Shown in pieces: positions 22,697-31,742 of a stretch of 64,000 nucleotides of DNA. Origin of the DNA: Fen-999 sp964530115. Lineage in GTDB: Bacteria; Pseudomonadota; Gammaproteobacteria; Burkholderiales; Rhodocyclaceae. Each line of letters opens with the position of its first letter. Position 1 is the first letter of the stretch. The stretch lies in NCBI GenBank assembly GCA_964530115.1, contig CAZGYD010000021.1, positions 1-64,000 of the forward strand, in the 5' to 3' direction. The position numbers and the translations under genes are program-made. The notes beneath the pieces were generated by a model, which saw nothing but the letters and a program-made list of their open reading frames with translations, had not been told where the DNA came from and searched no databases.

Positions 22697-22971
22697 CACG
22701 CAGCCCCCTTCGCCGCCCGGCGCAGCAGCGCTATCAGCTCATCCGCGCTCGCATCCTTGGGCGGGATCACCCCATCCTTGATCCCAAGCGCCACCGCCAC
22801 CTTGTGCGTGTCGCCGCGCACGCCAACCAGCCGCCCGCGCACCACCTCATTGACGATCCTTGGGTTCACCCCAAGGGCCCGCGCCAGCGCGGTCTGTGAT
22901 ATTCCCAGCCGCTCGATGGCCTCCCGCGCCCTGCGGGCGCGCTCCTTATCAATCCGCACTGTCTCCGTCAT
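22696..22971 (-). CDS. Ner-like HTH early regulator (91 aa)
   Basis: MTETVRIDKERARRAREAIE leads to the helix-turn-helix LGISQTALARALGVNPRIVN with the recognition helix in NPRIVNEVVRGRL, then GVRGDTHKVAVALGIKDGVI. It is the first gene of the leftward early operon, facing the repressor across 76 bases, which is where Mu keeps Ner, the negative regulator of early transcription. The ATG at 22,971 is chosen over an ATG 30 bases upstream because it starts the conserved-looking part. Confidence 0.8.
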   Translation of the reverse strand: MTETVRIDKERARRAREAIERLGISQTALARALGVNPRIVNEVVRGRLVGVRGDTHKVAVALGIKDGVIPPKDASADELIALLRRAAKGAA

Positions 22972-23013
22972 ACTGTCACCTCGTGGATGTTGATGCGTCA
23001 CGGTGGGTATCTT

Positions 23014-23031
23014 TGAGAACTTTAGTTCTCA
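23014..23031. promoter_or_regulatory. Palindromic operator between repressor and Ner gene
   Basis: TGAGAAC, TTTA, GTTCTCA form an 18-bp palindrome with 7-bp perfect arms in the 76-bp divergent spacer, 16 bases upstream of the repressor start. Its place and form fit the operator of an XRE-family repressor controlling its own gene and the early promoter. Confidence 0.65.
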
Positions 23032-23046
23032 TGTCAAGGGGTGTGC

Positions 23047-23430
23047 GTGAACTTTTTTCATCGCTTCGCAGAAGAAAGGAAGAGGCTTGGCCTAAGCCAA
23101 GCCTCTGCCGCGTCTGCATGTGGAGTGAGTAGAGAGATGTGGGGGAAGTACGAACGTGGCGCAGCTCACCCGAGCAGCGAGATACTCGAGAAATTCGCTT
23201 TTGTAGGCGCCGACGTCCTCTACATCATCACCGGCCGCCGCGAGCGCCCGGCGTCTGAGCTCACCGACCGCGCCAGGCTCCAGGCCGCCATCGAGGTCAT
23301 CGAGACGGGCCTGGGCGACAAGCGCCAAGGTCATCGAGCTGCTGCGCCGCGTGGCGTGAACGGGTGCAAGTTATCTACCGCGAACGGGTGCAAGTTAACG
23401 GGTGCAAGTTCGCGAACGGGTGCAAGTTAA
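23047..23430 (+). CDS. XRE-family lysogeny repressor with altered C-terminus
   Basis: The GTG at 23,047 has AAGGGG five bases upstream. MNFFHRFAEERKRLGLSQAS begins an XRE helix-turn-helix (LSQASAASACGVSREMWGKY), then ILEKFAFVGADVLYIITGRR and DRARLQAAIEVIETGLGD. This is the Mu-like c repressor by position. After residue 94 the frame appears to slip by one base. The current frame gives KRQGHRAAAPRGV and then reads through the GGGTGCAAGTT repeats to a TAA at 23,430, while the neighbouring frame gives KVIELLRRVA and a TGA at 23,357-23,359, a more natural end. A one-base indel near 23,330 would explain this. Confidence 0.8.
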   Translation: MNFFHRFAEERKRLGLSQASAASACGVSREMWGKYERGAAHPSSEILEKFAFVGADVLYIITGRRERPASELTDRARLQAAIEVIETGLGDKRQGHRAAAPRGVNGCKLSTANGCKLTGASSRTGAS

Positions 23431-23487
23431 CGGGTGCAAGTTCCAATGCAGAACTTGCACCCTTTCAATGCAGAACTTGCACCCTTT
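23359..23487. repeat. Five direct and two inverted copies of AACGGGTGCAAGTT
   Basis: AACGGGTGCAAGTT occurs at 23,359, 23,383, 23,397, 23,415 and 23,429. Inverted AACTTGCACCC occurs at 23,452 and 23,474 within two perfect tandem 22-bp units (23,444-23,465 and 23,466-23,487). The direct and inverted copies can pair as RNA hairpins. The block covers the 3' end of the repressor ORF and ends directly before the ribosome binding site of a 41-codon gene. It may be an operator array, a terminator-like structure or slippage-driven expansion. Confidence 0.85.
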
Positions 23488-23502
23488 CACAACGGAGGAA
23501 CG

Positions 23503-23628
23503 ATGGAAGACAAGAAGCAAAAGCTCATCGAGATCGTGCGCGGCGCGGCCCGCGGCACGTCCCGGCGCAAGCCGGCCAAGCCCGCGCCAGCCGTGCGGAC
23601 CTACGTCGCGCAAAAGAAGCCGGCCTGA
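23503..23628 (+). CDS. Small basic protein next to the phage end (41 aa)
   Basis: MEDKKQKLIEIVRGAARGTS continues with RRKPAKPAPAVRTYVAQKKP. It starts at an ATG with GGAGG five bases upstream, directly after the GCAAGTT repeat block. The product is very basic, Lys/Arg/Pro-rich, without hydrophobic segments, and could bind nucleic acid. It is probably co-transcribed with the repressor, in the space where Mu-like phages have few or no genes before the left end. Confidence 0.55.
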   Translation: MEDKKQKLIEIVRGAARGTSRRKPAKPAPAVRTYVAQKKPA

Positions 23629-23672
23629 AGGCTATTAAACGCCGATCAAACGCCAGCAAAACCGCCTTGAAT

Positions 23673-23693
23673 CAATCGCACATCAGATGCGAC
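23673..23693. repeat. Transposase end-binding site candidate, internal copy
   Basis: CAATCGCACATCAGATGCGA matches CAATCTCACATCACTTGAGA at 23,810 in 16 of 20 bases and in the same orientation, 137 bases away. Mu has 22-bp A-binding sites L1 and L3 at a similar separation. No third copy is obvious between them. Confidence 0.5.
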
Positions 23694-23809
23694 AAAACCA
23701 GGAAATGGCGACTTATCCACAGGTCCACTCTCATATCGCCGCCACCCGCAAAAATCCCCTAACCCCGCGCCACACAAAGACTTTCCCGCCGCCACGCCAT
23801 ACCACACAA

Positions 23810-23830
23810 CAATCTCACATCACTTGAGAC
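23810..23830. repeat. Transposase end-binding site candidate, terminal copy
   Basis: This second copy of the 21-bp site lies 4-6 bases from a CA dinucleotide (GACCGCACA), so the phage DNA read from its end would begin TG followed by the site, as Mu does with L1. Bases 23,629-23,836 otherwise hold no gene. Confidence 0.5.
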
Positions 23831-23850
23831 CGCACACTGGCCGTTCCTGC

Positions 23851-23875
23851 CGGCGTGTTACGGCGGCTGAGTTTC
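23851..23875 (+). repeat. Dispersed host repeat, copy 1
   Basis: GGCGTGTTACGGCGGCTGAG followed by TTTCG. It is the first host-side repeat, 15 bases beyond the inferred phage end and upstream of the histidine kinase. Confidence 0.75.
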
Positions 23876-23897
23876 GCAACGGGGCTAGAATCAGCCG

Positions 23898-25286
23898 ATG
23901 CAAACCTTCGTCGAGGATCGTCGCCGGCGGGTCGACAGCGCCGTGCTCGCGGGCAAGGCGGCGCTGCTCTATGACAACGCCGTCGCGGGCCAGGTCGTCA
24001 GCGCCGCGACCGCCGCGCTGATGGTCTGGGTGCTCGGACACGATCTGCCGGCCGGCGTCGTGTTCGGCTGGTGGGCGGCGATCATGGTCACCGTGGTCTG
24101 GCGCCTCATCCTGGTTCGCGCCTGGCGGAGGGCGCGACCCGCCGAGGCGGAAGCGGCATCCTGGGTGCGCCGGTTCGTCGCCGCCGCCGGTGCCTCGGGC
24201 GCCGTCTGGGCGGCCGGCGTCATCGGCTTCACGCTCGGCGCCGACTACCGCGAGCAGCTGTTCGTCGGCTTCGTCGCCGCGGGGCTGGTCGCCGGCGGGA
24301 TGCCGCTGCTCTCGCCGGTGTTCGCGGCCTTTGCCGCCTTCGCGGCGCCGATCGCGGTCGCCCTGGCCTTCGCGGCACTGGCCCAGGCGCACGACGCGCT
24401 GGGTTGGGCACTGGGCCTCATGGTCGTCGTCTTCCTGTATGCAGTCCTGCGCAGCGCCCGGGCGATGCAGGCGACGCTCGACGATTCGCTCCGGCTCGCC
24501 CACGAGGAGGCGCGGCTCGTCGCCGAGCTCGACGAAGCGAAGCGGGCGGCCGAGGAGTCTTCGCGCGCCAAGACGGCCTTCCTCGCCAACGTCAGCCACG
24601 AGATCCGCACGCCGATGAACGGCGTGCTGGGCATGACCGACATGCTCATGGACACGCCGCTGTCGGCCGAGCAGCGTGAATTTACGGGCGTGATCCGCGA
24701 CAGTGCACGCTCGCTGTTGTCGGTCATCGACGAGATCCTCGATCTCGCCGAGCTGGAGGCCGGCCGCCTGGCCTTGCGCCAGGACGTGCTCAGCCTGCCG
24801 GACCTGCTCCGCCAGATCACCGAGGGGGCGCGCACGCGCGCGAGCGCCCGCGGCCTCGAGTTCCGGATGGCCGTGAGCTCCGACGTGCCGACCTTCGTCG
24901 AGGGCGACGCCGCGCGGCTCAAGCAGGTGATCGAGACACTGATCGGCAACGCCCTCAAATTCACGCCGCAGGGGCATGTCGAGCTCGAGGTGCAGGCAGA
25001 CGGCCGCCCGGCGGCAGGGCGCCGCCTGCGCTTCGAGGTACGCGACACCGGCATCGGCATCCCGCCCGAGCGCATCGGCGGCTTGTTTACGCCCTTCACC
25101 CAGGCCGACGGCTCGGCCACGCGCAGCTATGGCGGCGCGGGCCTGGGTCTGGCGATCGCCAAGCGGCTCGTCGCCCTGATGGGCGGCGAGATCGGCGTCG
25201 ACAGCCTCGTCGGAAAGGGCTCGCGCTTCTGGTTCAGCGCGGTGTTCCGGGAGCCAGCCGGGGAAAACCCGGATCGCCCGGCCTGA
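23898..25286 (+). CDS. Membrane sensor histidine kinase (orphan)
   Basis: The 462-residue protein has about five to six N-terminal membrane helices (VVSAATAALMVWVLGHDLPA, AAIMVTVVW, AAGASGAVWAAGVIGF and LAFAALAQAHDALGWALGLM), then a short coiled coil. The HisKA box FLANVSHEIRTPMNG has the phospho-acceptor His at residue 234. The ATPase domain follows with N box LIGNALKFT, G1 DTGIGIPPE and G2 YGGAGLGLAI. It should autophosphorylate and pass phosphate to a response regulator, but none is encoded nearby. The prophage end lies about 60 bases upstream, so its promoter may be separated or altered. Its 3' end overlaps the convergent gene by 53 bases. Confidence 0.9.
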   Translation: MQTFVEDRRRRVDSAVLAGKAALLYDNAVAGQVVSAATAALMVWVLGHDLPAGVVFGWWAAIMVTVVWRLILVRAWRRARPAEAEAASWVRRFVAAAGASGAVWAAGVIGFTLGADYREQLFVGFVAAGLVAGGMPLLSPVFAAFAAFAAPIAVALAFAALAQAHDALGWALGLMVVVFLYAVLRSARAMQATLDDSLRLAHEEARLVAELDEAKRAAEESSRAKTAFLANVSHEIRTPMNGVLGMTDMLMDTPLSAEQREFTGVIRDSARSLLSVIDEILDLAELEAGRLALRQDVLSLPDLLRQITEGARTRASARGLEFRMAVSSDVPTFVEGDAARLKQVIETLIGNALKFTPQGHVELEVQADGRPAAGRRLRFEVRDTGIGIPPERIGGLFTPFTQADGSATRSYGGAGLGLAIAKRLVALMGGEIGVDSLVGKGSRFWFSAVFREPAGENPDRPA

Positions 25287-26640
25287 CGGCGAGGCCGGTT
25301 TCTTCCTCCGTGAGCGGCTCGGCCCAGGCGAGCTGCTTCTCCAGCACGGCGACGTCGGCCTCGGAGGCATCGCCGGTGCGCGCGCGCAGGCGCCGGCGCA
25401 GCTCGTCGGCGGGCGCCTCGCAGGCGAGGATGGCGAAAGGGACGCCGCAGTCCGCGGCGAGCCGCCGGAAGCGGTCCCGTTCTTCCCGCTTGAGGAAGGC
25501 CGCGTCGGCGATGACCGCAAAGCCGTCGGCGAGCGCCGCGCGCGCGAGGTCTTCGAGCCGGCCGTAGGTGCGTGCGGTGGCATCGAGGCCATAGATCGTG
25601 CCGCCCGAGGCGGCGTCGGGCGCGAAGCCGTAGAGGCGCTTCCGCTCCACGTCGGAGCGCAGGCGAACGGTCGACGCGTCGCGGTCGGCGAGCAGCAGGG
25701 CTGAGGAGGCCGTCGTCTTGCCCGAGCCCGAGAGGCCGAAGGTGATCGTCAGACTCAGCCGCGGCAACACGCCGAGGCGCTCGGCCAGAGCGAGATATTC
25801 GCCGGCCTCGGCCGGCTTGCCCTGGAGCGCCGCGACCTTGGCGCGGACGACGGCGCGATAGACCGCGTAGAAGCGCATGACCGCCAGGGCGGCGAAGTCG
25901 CCGCTCCAGACCAACCACTCGTTGAGCCACCAGCAGGCGAGACCGGGGTGGCCGCGGTCGACGAGGTCCATCCAGAGGAAGGCGATCTCGCTGGCGACGT
26001 CGATCCAGCGGAAGTCGTCGTTGAACTCGATGGCGTCGAAGGGCACGACGCCGCGCTCGAGCAGTACGAGGTTGCCGAGATGGAGATCGCCATGGCATTC
26101 GCGGACGAAGCCCGCGGCCTTGCGCGCGGCGAAGGTCGCTTCCCGGCGGGCGAACTCGGCCGCGGTCCAGCGGCGCAGGGCGGCGAGCCGTGGCGCCTCG
26201 GCCGGCAGCAGCCGATCGAGCTCGTCGAAGTTCTCGACCGCGGGCGCGAGCACGCCCTCGGGCGTGCCGAAGCGCGAGTCGGGGGGCGCCACGGCCGCCG
26301 CGGCATGGAAGGCGGCGACCGTGCGCGCAAGCCCGGAAAGATGCGCGGGGGCCAGCTCGCCGCGGGCACAGACGTGGTCGAGGCGCATCGCCTCGTCGAA
26401 GCGGCGCATCCGCACCGCCGGCTCGCCATCGATCTCGACGACGCCCAGATAAAGCTCCGGCGCGTAGCGGCGGTTCAAGCGCACTTCCGCCTCGCAGCAG
26501 GCGCGCCGCTGCTCGACCGTGCCGTAGTCGAGGAAAGGCAGCGTCACCGGCTTCTTCAGCTTGTAGGCGAACCCGCGCGTGAGCAGCACGCGCGAGATGT
26601 GCGTCTCGATGACGGATTCGATGTCGGTCGGCAGCGCCAT
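25234..26640 (-). CDS. Fused aminoglycoside-phosphotransferase-like / P-loop kinase
   Basis: The 468-residue protein has two domains. Residues 1-310 have an aminoglycoside-phosphotransferase/choline-kinase fold with the Brenner motif CHGDLHLGNL and IEFNDDFRWIDVASEIAFLW for the catalytic Asp and metal site. From about 315 there is an AAA-type kinase (FGLSGSGKTTASSALLLADR, then SDVERKRLYG). This combination is found widely as a conserved protein of unknown substrate. A copy of the dispersed repeat is embedded at the domain junction (GVLPRLS). Substrate and pathway are unknown. Confidence 0.85.
   Translation of the reverse strand: MALPTDIESVIETHISRVLLTRGFAYKLKKPVTLPFLDYGTVEQRRACCEAEVRLNRRYAPELYLGVVEIDGEPAVRMRRFDEAMRLDHVCARGELAPAHLSGLARTVAAFHAAAAVAPPDSRFGTPEGVLAPAVENFDELDRLLPAEAPRLAALRRWTAAEFARREATFAARKAAGFVRECHGDLHLGNLVLLERGVVPFDAIEFNDDFRWIDVASEIAFLWMDLVDRGHPGLACWWLNEWLVWSGDFAALAVMRFYAVYRAVVRAKVAALQGKPAEAGEYLALAERLGVLPRLSLTITFGLSGSGKTTASSALLLADRDASTVRLRSDVERKRLYGFAPDAASGGTIYGLDATARTYGRLEDLARAALADGFAVIADAAFLKREERDRFRRLAADCGVPFAILACEAPADELRRRLRARTGDASEADVAVLEKQLAWAEPLTEEETGLAVRPGDPGFPRLAPGTPR
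25750..25774 (-). repeat. Dispersed host repeat, copy inside the kinase-fusion gene
   Basis: AGACTCAGCCGCGGCAACAC-GCCG on the plus strand is the reverse complement of the repeat with a few changes. It encodes the residues VLPRLS at the junction of the two kinase domains. Confidence 0.55.
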
Positions 26641-26709
26641 GGGGCAACGATACTCCTGCCGGCGCCGGAGAGTATCGCCAGCCCCGCGGAGCCGCGGCCG
26701 TCGCGGGCG

Positions 26710-27777
26710 CTAAGGCCGGTCAGGGGAAGCGGCCGCGGCCTTCGCTTCCTGCTTCGAGGCGAAGGTCGCGCCGCCCATGCCGTCGGCCGTGAACTCGATG
26801 GTCACATCGGCGGTGCGGTCGCAGCCGCGGTAAGTCCAGCGTTCCTCCCAGCTGCCGGAAACGAGGAAGGCGTGTTCGTAGCCGGGCACGCTGCTCGGCA
26901 GCCAGACCGCGTCGGTGAGCGGTCGCGAGACCGTCGTCTTCACCAGCTCCGGCAGCGGCGTGTTCGGCGTCTCCTTCGGGTCGCGGATGCCGCAGGTGGC
27001 GATCATCGCCGCCACCGCCTGGGGAAGCTGGGCGTCGAGGAAGAGCTGCGGCGTGGTCAGGGTCTGCCCGAGGCGCTTTTGCACCAGGGCGACCTGGTGA
27101 TAGCGCTTCAGCCCCGGATGGCTCCAGACCGGCAGCTTGCCGAGCGCCGCGAGCATGCGTTCGCGGTTGCCTTCACCGACGGTGGCACCGGCCATCAGCG
27201 CGAGCGAGAAGAGCGCGGGCGGATACCTTTTCTCGGCCGCGCGGTAAAGGGCGTCATGGGCCTCGGTGTCGAGCGTCCGCTCGGCGACCGGCCGGGCAGC
27301 AAGCGCCAGGTAGCGCGCCGGATCGGGCTTGCCGGCGGCGTCCAGCCAGCGCAGCGGGCCGGCGATCAGCGCGACATAGACGAAATGGCTGCTGCCGGGA
27401 TCGCCGAGGCGGTCGCCGCGGCGCGCGTAGTCGAGCGCCTTGTCCGCGTCCTTCGCCACGCCCTCGCCGCTCGCGTGCATGCGTGCGAGCGGCTCGAATG
27501 CCCGTGCCACGCCGCCCTCGGCGGCCTTCCCGTACCAGCGGACGGCTTCCGCCTTGTCGACGGTGGCGCCCTGCCCGGTGTCATGCATGAAGCCGAGCAG
27601 CCAGCTGCCGCGCGCGTCGCCGGCTTCGGCGGCCTGGCGCGCCTCGCGCAGGGCCGTGTCATAGTCCCGGGCCTTGTGGGCGGCGACGGCCTCGTCGAAG
27701 CCCGCAGTCGCGGTGCTCTGCAGGGTGAAGACGGTGGCGGCCGCGAGGGCGAGGCGCAACGGGCGAAGAAGTGGCAT
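26710..27777 (-). CDS. Secreted Sel1-repeat protein
   Basis: The likely start at 27,777 (MPLLRPLRLALAAATVFTLQ) is a signal peptide ending near TATA-GF. Sel1-like repeats follow: YDTALREARQAAEAGDARGS, then WLLGFMHDTGQGATVDKAEA and YGKAAEGGVARAFEPLARMH. The C-terminal part (ELVKTTVSRPLTDAVWLPSS) ends in a FTADGMGGATFASKQEAKAA tail. Sel1 repeats act as protein-interaction scaffolds, often in the periplasm. Partners are unknown. Longer starts upstream have no signal sequence and run into the repeat. Confidence 0.8.
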   Translation of the reverse strand: MPLLRPLRLALAAATVFTLQSTATAGFDEAVAAHKARDYDTALREARQAAEAGDARGSWLLGFMHDTGQGATVDKAEAVRWYGKAAEGGVARAFEPLARMHASGEGVAKDADKALDYARRGDRLGDPGSSHFVYVALIAGPLRWLDAAGKPDPARYLALAARPVAERTLDTEAHDALYRAAEKRYPPALFSLALMAGATVGEGNRERMLAALGKLPVWSHPGLKRYHQVALVQKRLGQTLTTPQLFLDAQLPQAVAAMIATCGIRDPKETPNTPLPELVKTTVSRPLTDAVWLPSSVPGYEHAFLVSGSWEERWTYRGCDRTADVTIEFTADGMGGATFASKQEAKAAAASPDRP

Positions 27778-27894
27778 GGTGGCACTTGTTTCCAGTGGGA
27801 AGGGACGGCCGCCGGTCAGACTTGTCATCGCGACGGCGTCCGGAAATTTACGGCCGCCGCCGTTCGCAATTGAGCGCAGTGAGTCGCGACAGCC

Positions 27895-27920
27895 GAAACT
27901 CAGCCGCCGTGACACGCCGG
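27895..27920 (-). repeat. Dispersed host repeat, copy 3
   Basis: GAAACTCAGCCGCCGTGACA followed by CGCCGG, between the prfC stop and the Sel1-repeat gene's upstream region. Confidence 0.75.
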
Positions 27921-27924
27921 CCAT

Positions 27925-29517
<1,593 letters not shown>

Positions 29518-29589
29518 GGGTTTGCTCCGGAACGAAAAAGGGCGCGATTATCCCCGCGCCCCGCGATCGCCGCAAGCGGCGGCGATGGC

Positions 29590-31050
29590 TCAACCGGCGC
29601 CCGCGTACTTTTCCCTGACCATGCGGTCGATCGTCGCCACGACGCCTTCGCTGCCGCGCTCCATCTCTTCGAGATGGTCGTAGATCCGCTGCTGGAGTCC
29701 GGCATCATTCTCCCAACCGGTGCCGATCAGGCCGAGCACGGCATGGGCGTTGTCGTGAACGCGCGCGTGCGGCGCCTCCATGTCGCGATAGGCCGGCACG
29801 GTGCTGAAGCGCGCCTTGCCGTCGCCCTCGTGGTACCACTTGCCGAGCCGGCAGGCGGTATGGCCGACACTGACGGGCTTGACGTACTGCTCGTCGCCGC
29901 CCGAGTTCAGCGCCATGTAAGTGCGCTGCTTGTAGATCATGTGATCGACCTTGATCAGCGAGGCGAAGCTCTGGTCCATGGCATGGTTGGCCTTGCCGAG
30001 CGTCGTCCCGGCCGAGGCGGCGAACTGGCGGAAGCGCTCGGCAAGCTCGCCGACGACGGCGCGCGACCGCTCGGTCGTGGCCAGCATCGCCGCGGAATCG
30101 TCGCGCATGGCGGCGGCTTCGCTCATCAGGCCATCCATGATGCGGCCGATCGACTCGGAGGCCTTCTTGGTGTTCTCGGCGAGCTTGCGGACCTCGTCCG
30201 CGACGACGGCGAAGCCGCGGCCGGCCTCGCCGGCACGGGCGGCTTCGATCGCGGCGTTGAGCGCCAGCAGGTTGGTCTGGTCGGCGATGCCGTTGATCAG
30301 CGCCACGGCGTGCTGGATCTCGTTGCCGCGCGAATTGAGCTCGGCGACGGCCCGGCCCGAGTGTTCTACCTTTTCGGCGATCTCGCCGAGCTGGCCGACC
30401 ACCGCGGCGACGGCGGCCTCGCTGGCGCCGGCATCGGCGTGGGTGCGGGTCGCCACTTCGACCACAGTCTTCATCTGCTCGGCGATCGCCACCAGATCGG
30501 CCTGGCTGGAGAGCAGATTGTTGGTGACGTTCCTCGAATTGAGCGCCTGGACGTTGGACATCAGCCGGTTGCGTATCTGCTCGCGCACGGTCTGGGCCAT
30601 GCCTGCGAGCGAGACGTTGAGGTTTTCCAGGCCGGCGCGGAAGACACCGTGCAGGCCGACCGGCTGGCACTTGCGCCAGGCCAGGCCGTCGCTTGCATAT
30701 TTGAAGGCCGTGCCGACCTCGCGGAAATAGGGCTCGAGCTGGTCGAGCATGTCGTTCACGTTCCAGCACAGGCGGCCGACCGGGTCGTCGGCCTCGATGC
30801 CGGTGATGCGGCCGTCGAAGCGCCCCTGGGCGACTTCGACGGCGATCTGCTCGAGCCTGGAAAGCGGCGCGAGCCAGCGCCGGCTGGCGATGTGCATCCA
30901 GGCGGCGAGCCCGACGCCGAGCACGAGCACGCCGGCGCAGGCCCAGTTGAAGCCGTAGAAAGCGAGGTTGATGATCAGCCCGGCAACGAGCAGCATGCCG
31001 AAACCGAGCGCGAAGAGGCTGTAGCGGGCCTGGAGGGTGGTCGTGTCCAT
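29590..31050 (-). CDS. Methyl-accepting chemotaxis protein with CZB domain
   Basis: Starting at ATG 31,050 (MDTTTLQARYSLFALGFGML) the 486-residue protein has two N-terminal membrane helices and almost no periplasmic loop. A HAMP-like region (RWLAPLSRLEQIAVEVAQGR) precedes a cytoplasmic signalling hairpin (IADQTNLLALNAAIEAARAG and GFAVVADEVRKLAENTKKAS). The C-terminal segment with CRLGKWYHEGDGKARFSTVP and HARVHDNAHAVLGLI is a chemoreceptor zinc-binding (CZB) domain, linked to zinc or hypochlorite sensing in relatives. It is 4 bases downstream of a PAS sensor gene, so the two probably work together. Confidence 0.9.
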   Translation of the reverse strand: MDTTTLQARYSLFALGFGMLLVAGLIINLAFYGFNWACAGVLVLGVGLAAWMHIASRRWLAPLSRLEQIAVEVAQGRFDGRITGIEADDPVGRLCWNVNDMLDQLEPYFREVGTAFKYASDGLAWRKCQPVGLHGVFRAGLENLNVSLAGMAQTVREQIRNRLMSNVQALNSRNVTNNLLSSQADLVAIAEQMKTVVEVATRTHADAGASEAAVAAVVGQLGEIAEKVEHSGRAVAELNSRGNEIQHAVALINGIADQTNLLALNAAIEAARAGEAGRGFAVVADEVRKLAENTKKASESIGRIMDGLMSEAAAMRDDSAAMLATTERSRAVVGELAERFRQFAASAGTTLGKANHAMDQSFASLIKVDHMIYKQRTYMALNSGGDEQYVKPVSVGHTACRLGKWYHEGDGKARFSTVPAYRDMEAPHARVHDNAHAVLGLIGTGWENDAGLQQRIYDHLEEMERGSEGVVATIDRMVREKYAGAG

Positions 31051-31054
31051 GGCT

Positions 31055-31573
31055 TCAGAAGGAAAGAACGAACTCGTCGTAGGTGGTGCCTTTCTCGGCG
31101 AGGAGATCGGTGAGGATCTCCGTCGAGGCGGCGATCGCGTCGCGGGCGCCGGCCTGGCGCTCGGCCTCGAGCATGGTCCGGTAGAGGTCGGAGAAGAAGC
31201 GCACGGCCTCGTCCTTCGGCTTGCGCCGTGCCGAGAGGTAGCCGATGTGCCGGCCATCGAGGTCGTAGGATGGCGTGACGTTGGCGAAGGTCCAGTAGAA
31301 GCTGCCGTCCTTCGCCATGTTCTTGACGTAGGCGAAGCACTCGCGGCCGGACTGGATCGTGTCCCAAAGCAGCTTGAAGACGGCGCGCGGCATGTCGGGA
31401 TGCCGGACGATGTTGTGCTGGCTGCCGAGCAGCTCGGCCTCGGTGTATCCGGAAAACTCGATGAAGATGCGGTTGCCGTAGGTGATGCGGCCCTTGAGGT
31501 CGGTCTTGGAGACGATGAAATCCTCTTCCCGCATTTTCCGCTCGACGGTGGTCGGGACGATGTCGCGTTTCAA
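31055..31573 (-). CDS. PAS-domain sensor, Aer-like (TTG start)
   Basis: A single PAS domain (ISKTDLKGRITYGNRIFIEF-type motif, here VSKTDLKGRITYGNRIFIEF, and HPDMPRAVFKLLWDTIQSGR, then FYWTFANVTPSYDLDGRHIG) is followed by a helical tail. It resembles Aer and other FAD/heme-PAS sensors but without a signalling domain of its own. The probable start is TTG at 31,573 (LKRDIVPTTVERKMREEDFI) with GAGGAG before it, because that N-terminal phrase is typical of the family. The gene lies directly before the chemoreceptor. Confidence 0.8.
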   Translation of the reverse strand: MKRDIVPTTVERKMREEDFIVSKTDLKGRITYGNRIFIEFSGYTEAELLGSQHNIVRHPDMPRAVFKLLWDTIQSGRECFAYVKNMAKDGSFYWTFANVTPSYDLDGRHIGYLSARRKPKDEAVRFFSDLYRTMLEAERQAGARDAIAASTEILTDLLAEKGTTYDEFVLSF

Positions 31574-31742
31574 CGGCGGCTCCTCGTTCGTAGTTCTTTG
31601 GTGGTAAGTTTGCGGCCGGCCACGGTCTGCGAATGCGCCAAATACTGAAGGCGATTGCGGCCATTTCCCCGTCATGTGCGGGTGAGGCGCACGCTGTTAT
31701 GATGAAACCGAAGTTTCCCGCGGGAAGCTGCACACTCTGTCC

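Larger units (their letters stand above)
1..23836. mobile_element. Mu-type transposable prophage, truncated at left window edge
   Basis: The repressor, Ner-like, A-transposase, B-ATPase, GemA, terminase, portal, capsid and tail genes form one continuous phage genome. It is Mu-like because it has a DDE transposase with an AAA target-selection partner and no tyrosine integrase. A tail-tube gene and tape measure are present and no sheath gene is seen, which suggests a siphovirus-type tail, although distal tail genes lie beyond the left edge. The right boundary is inferred from two copies of a 21-bp site at 23,673 and 23,810 and from a terminal CA at 23,834 or 23,836. The host dispersed repeat reappears at 23,851. 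Integrity cannot be judged, because the other end is not in the window. Confidence 0.93.

Noticed and set aside
23359..23487. CRISPR array
   Set aside because: Repeats are 14-22 bp with very short, irregular or no spacers, include inverted copies, and have no cas genes nearby.
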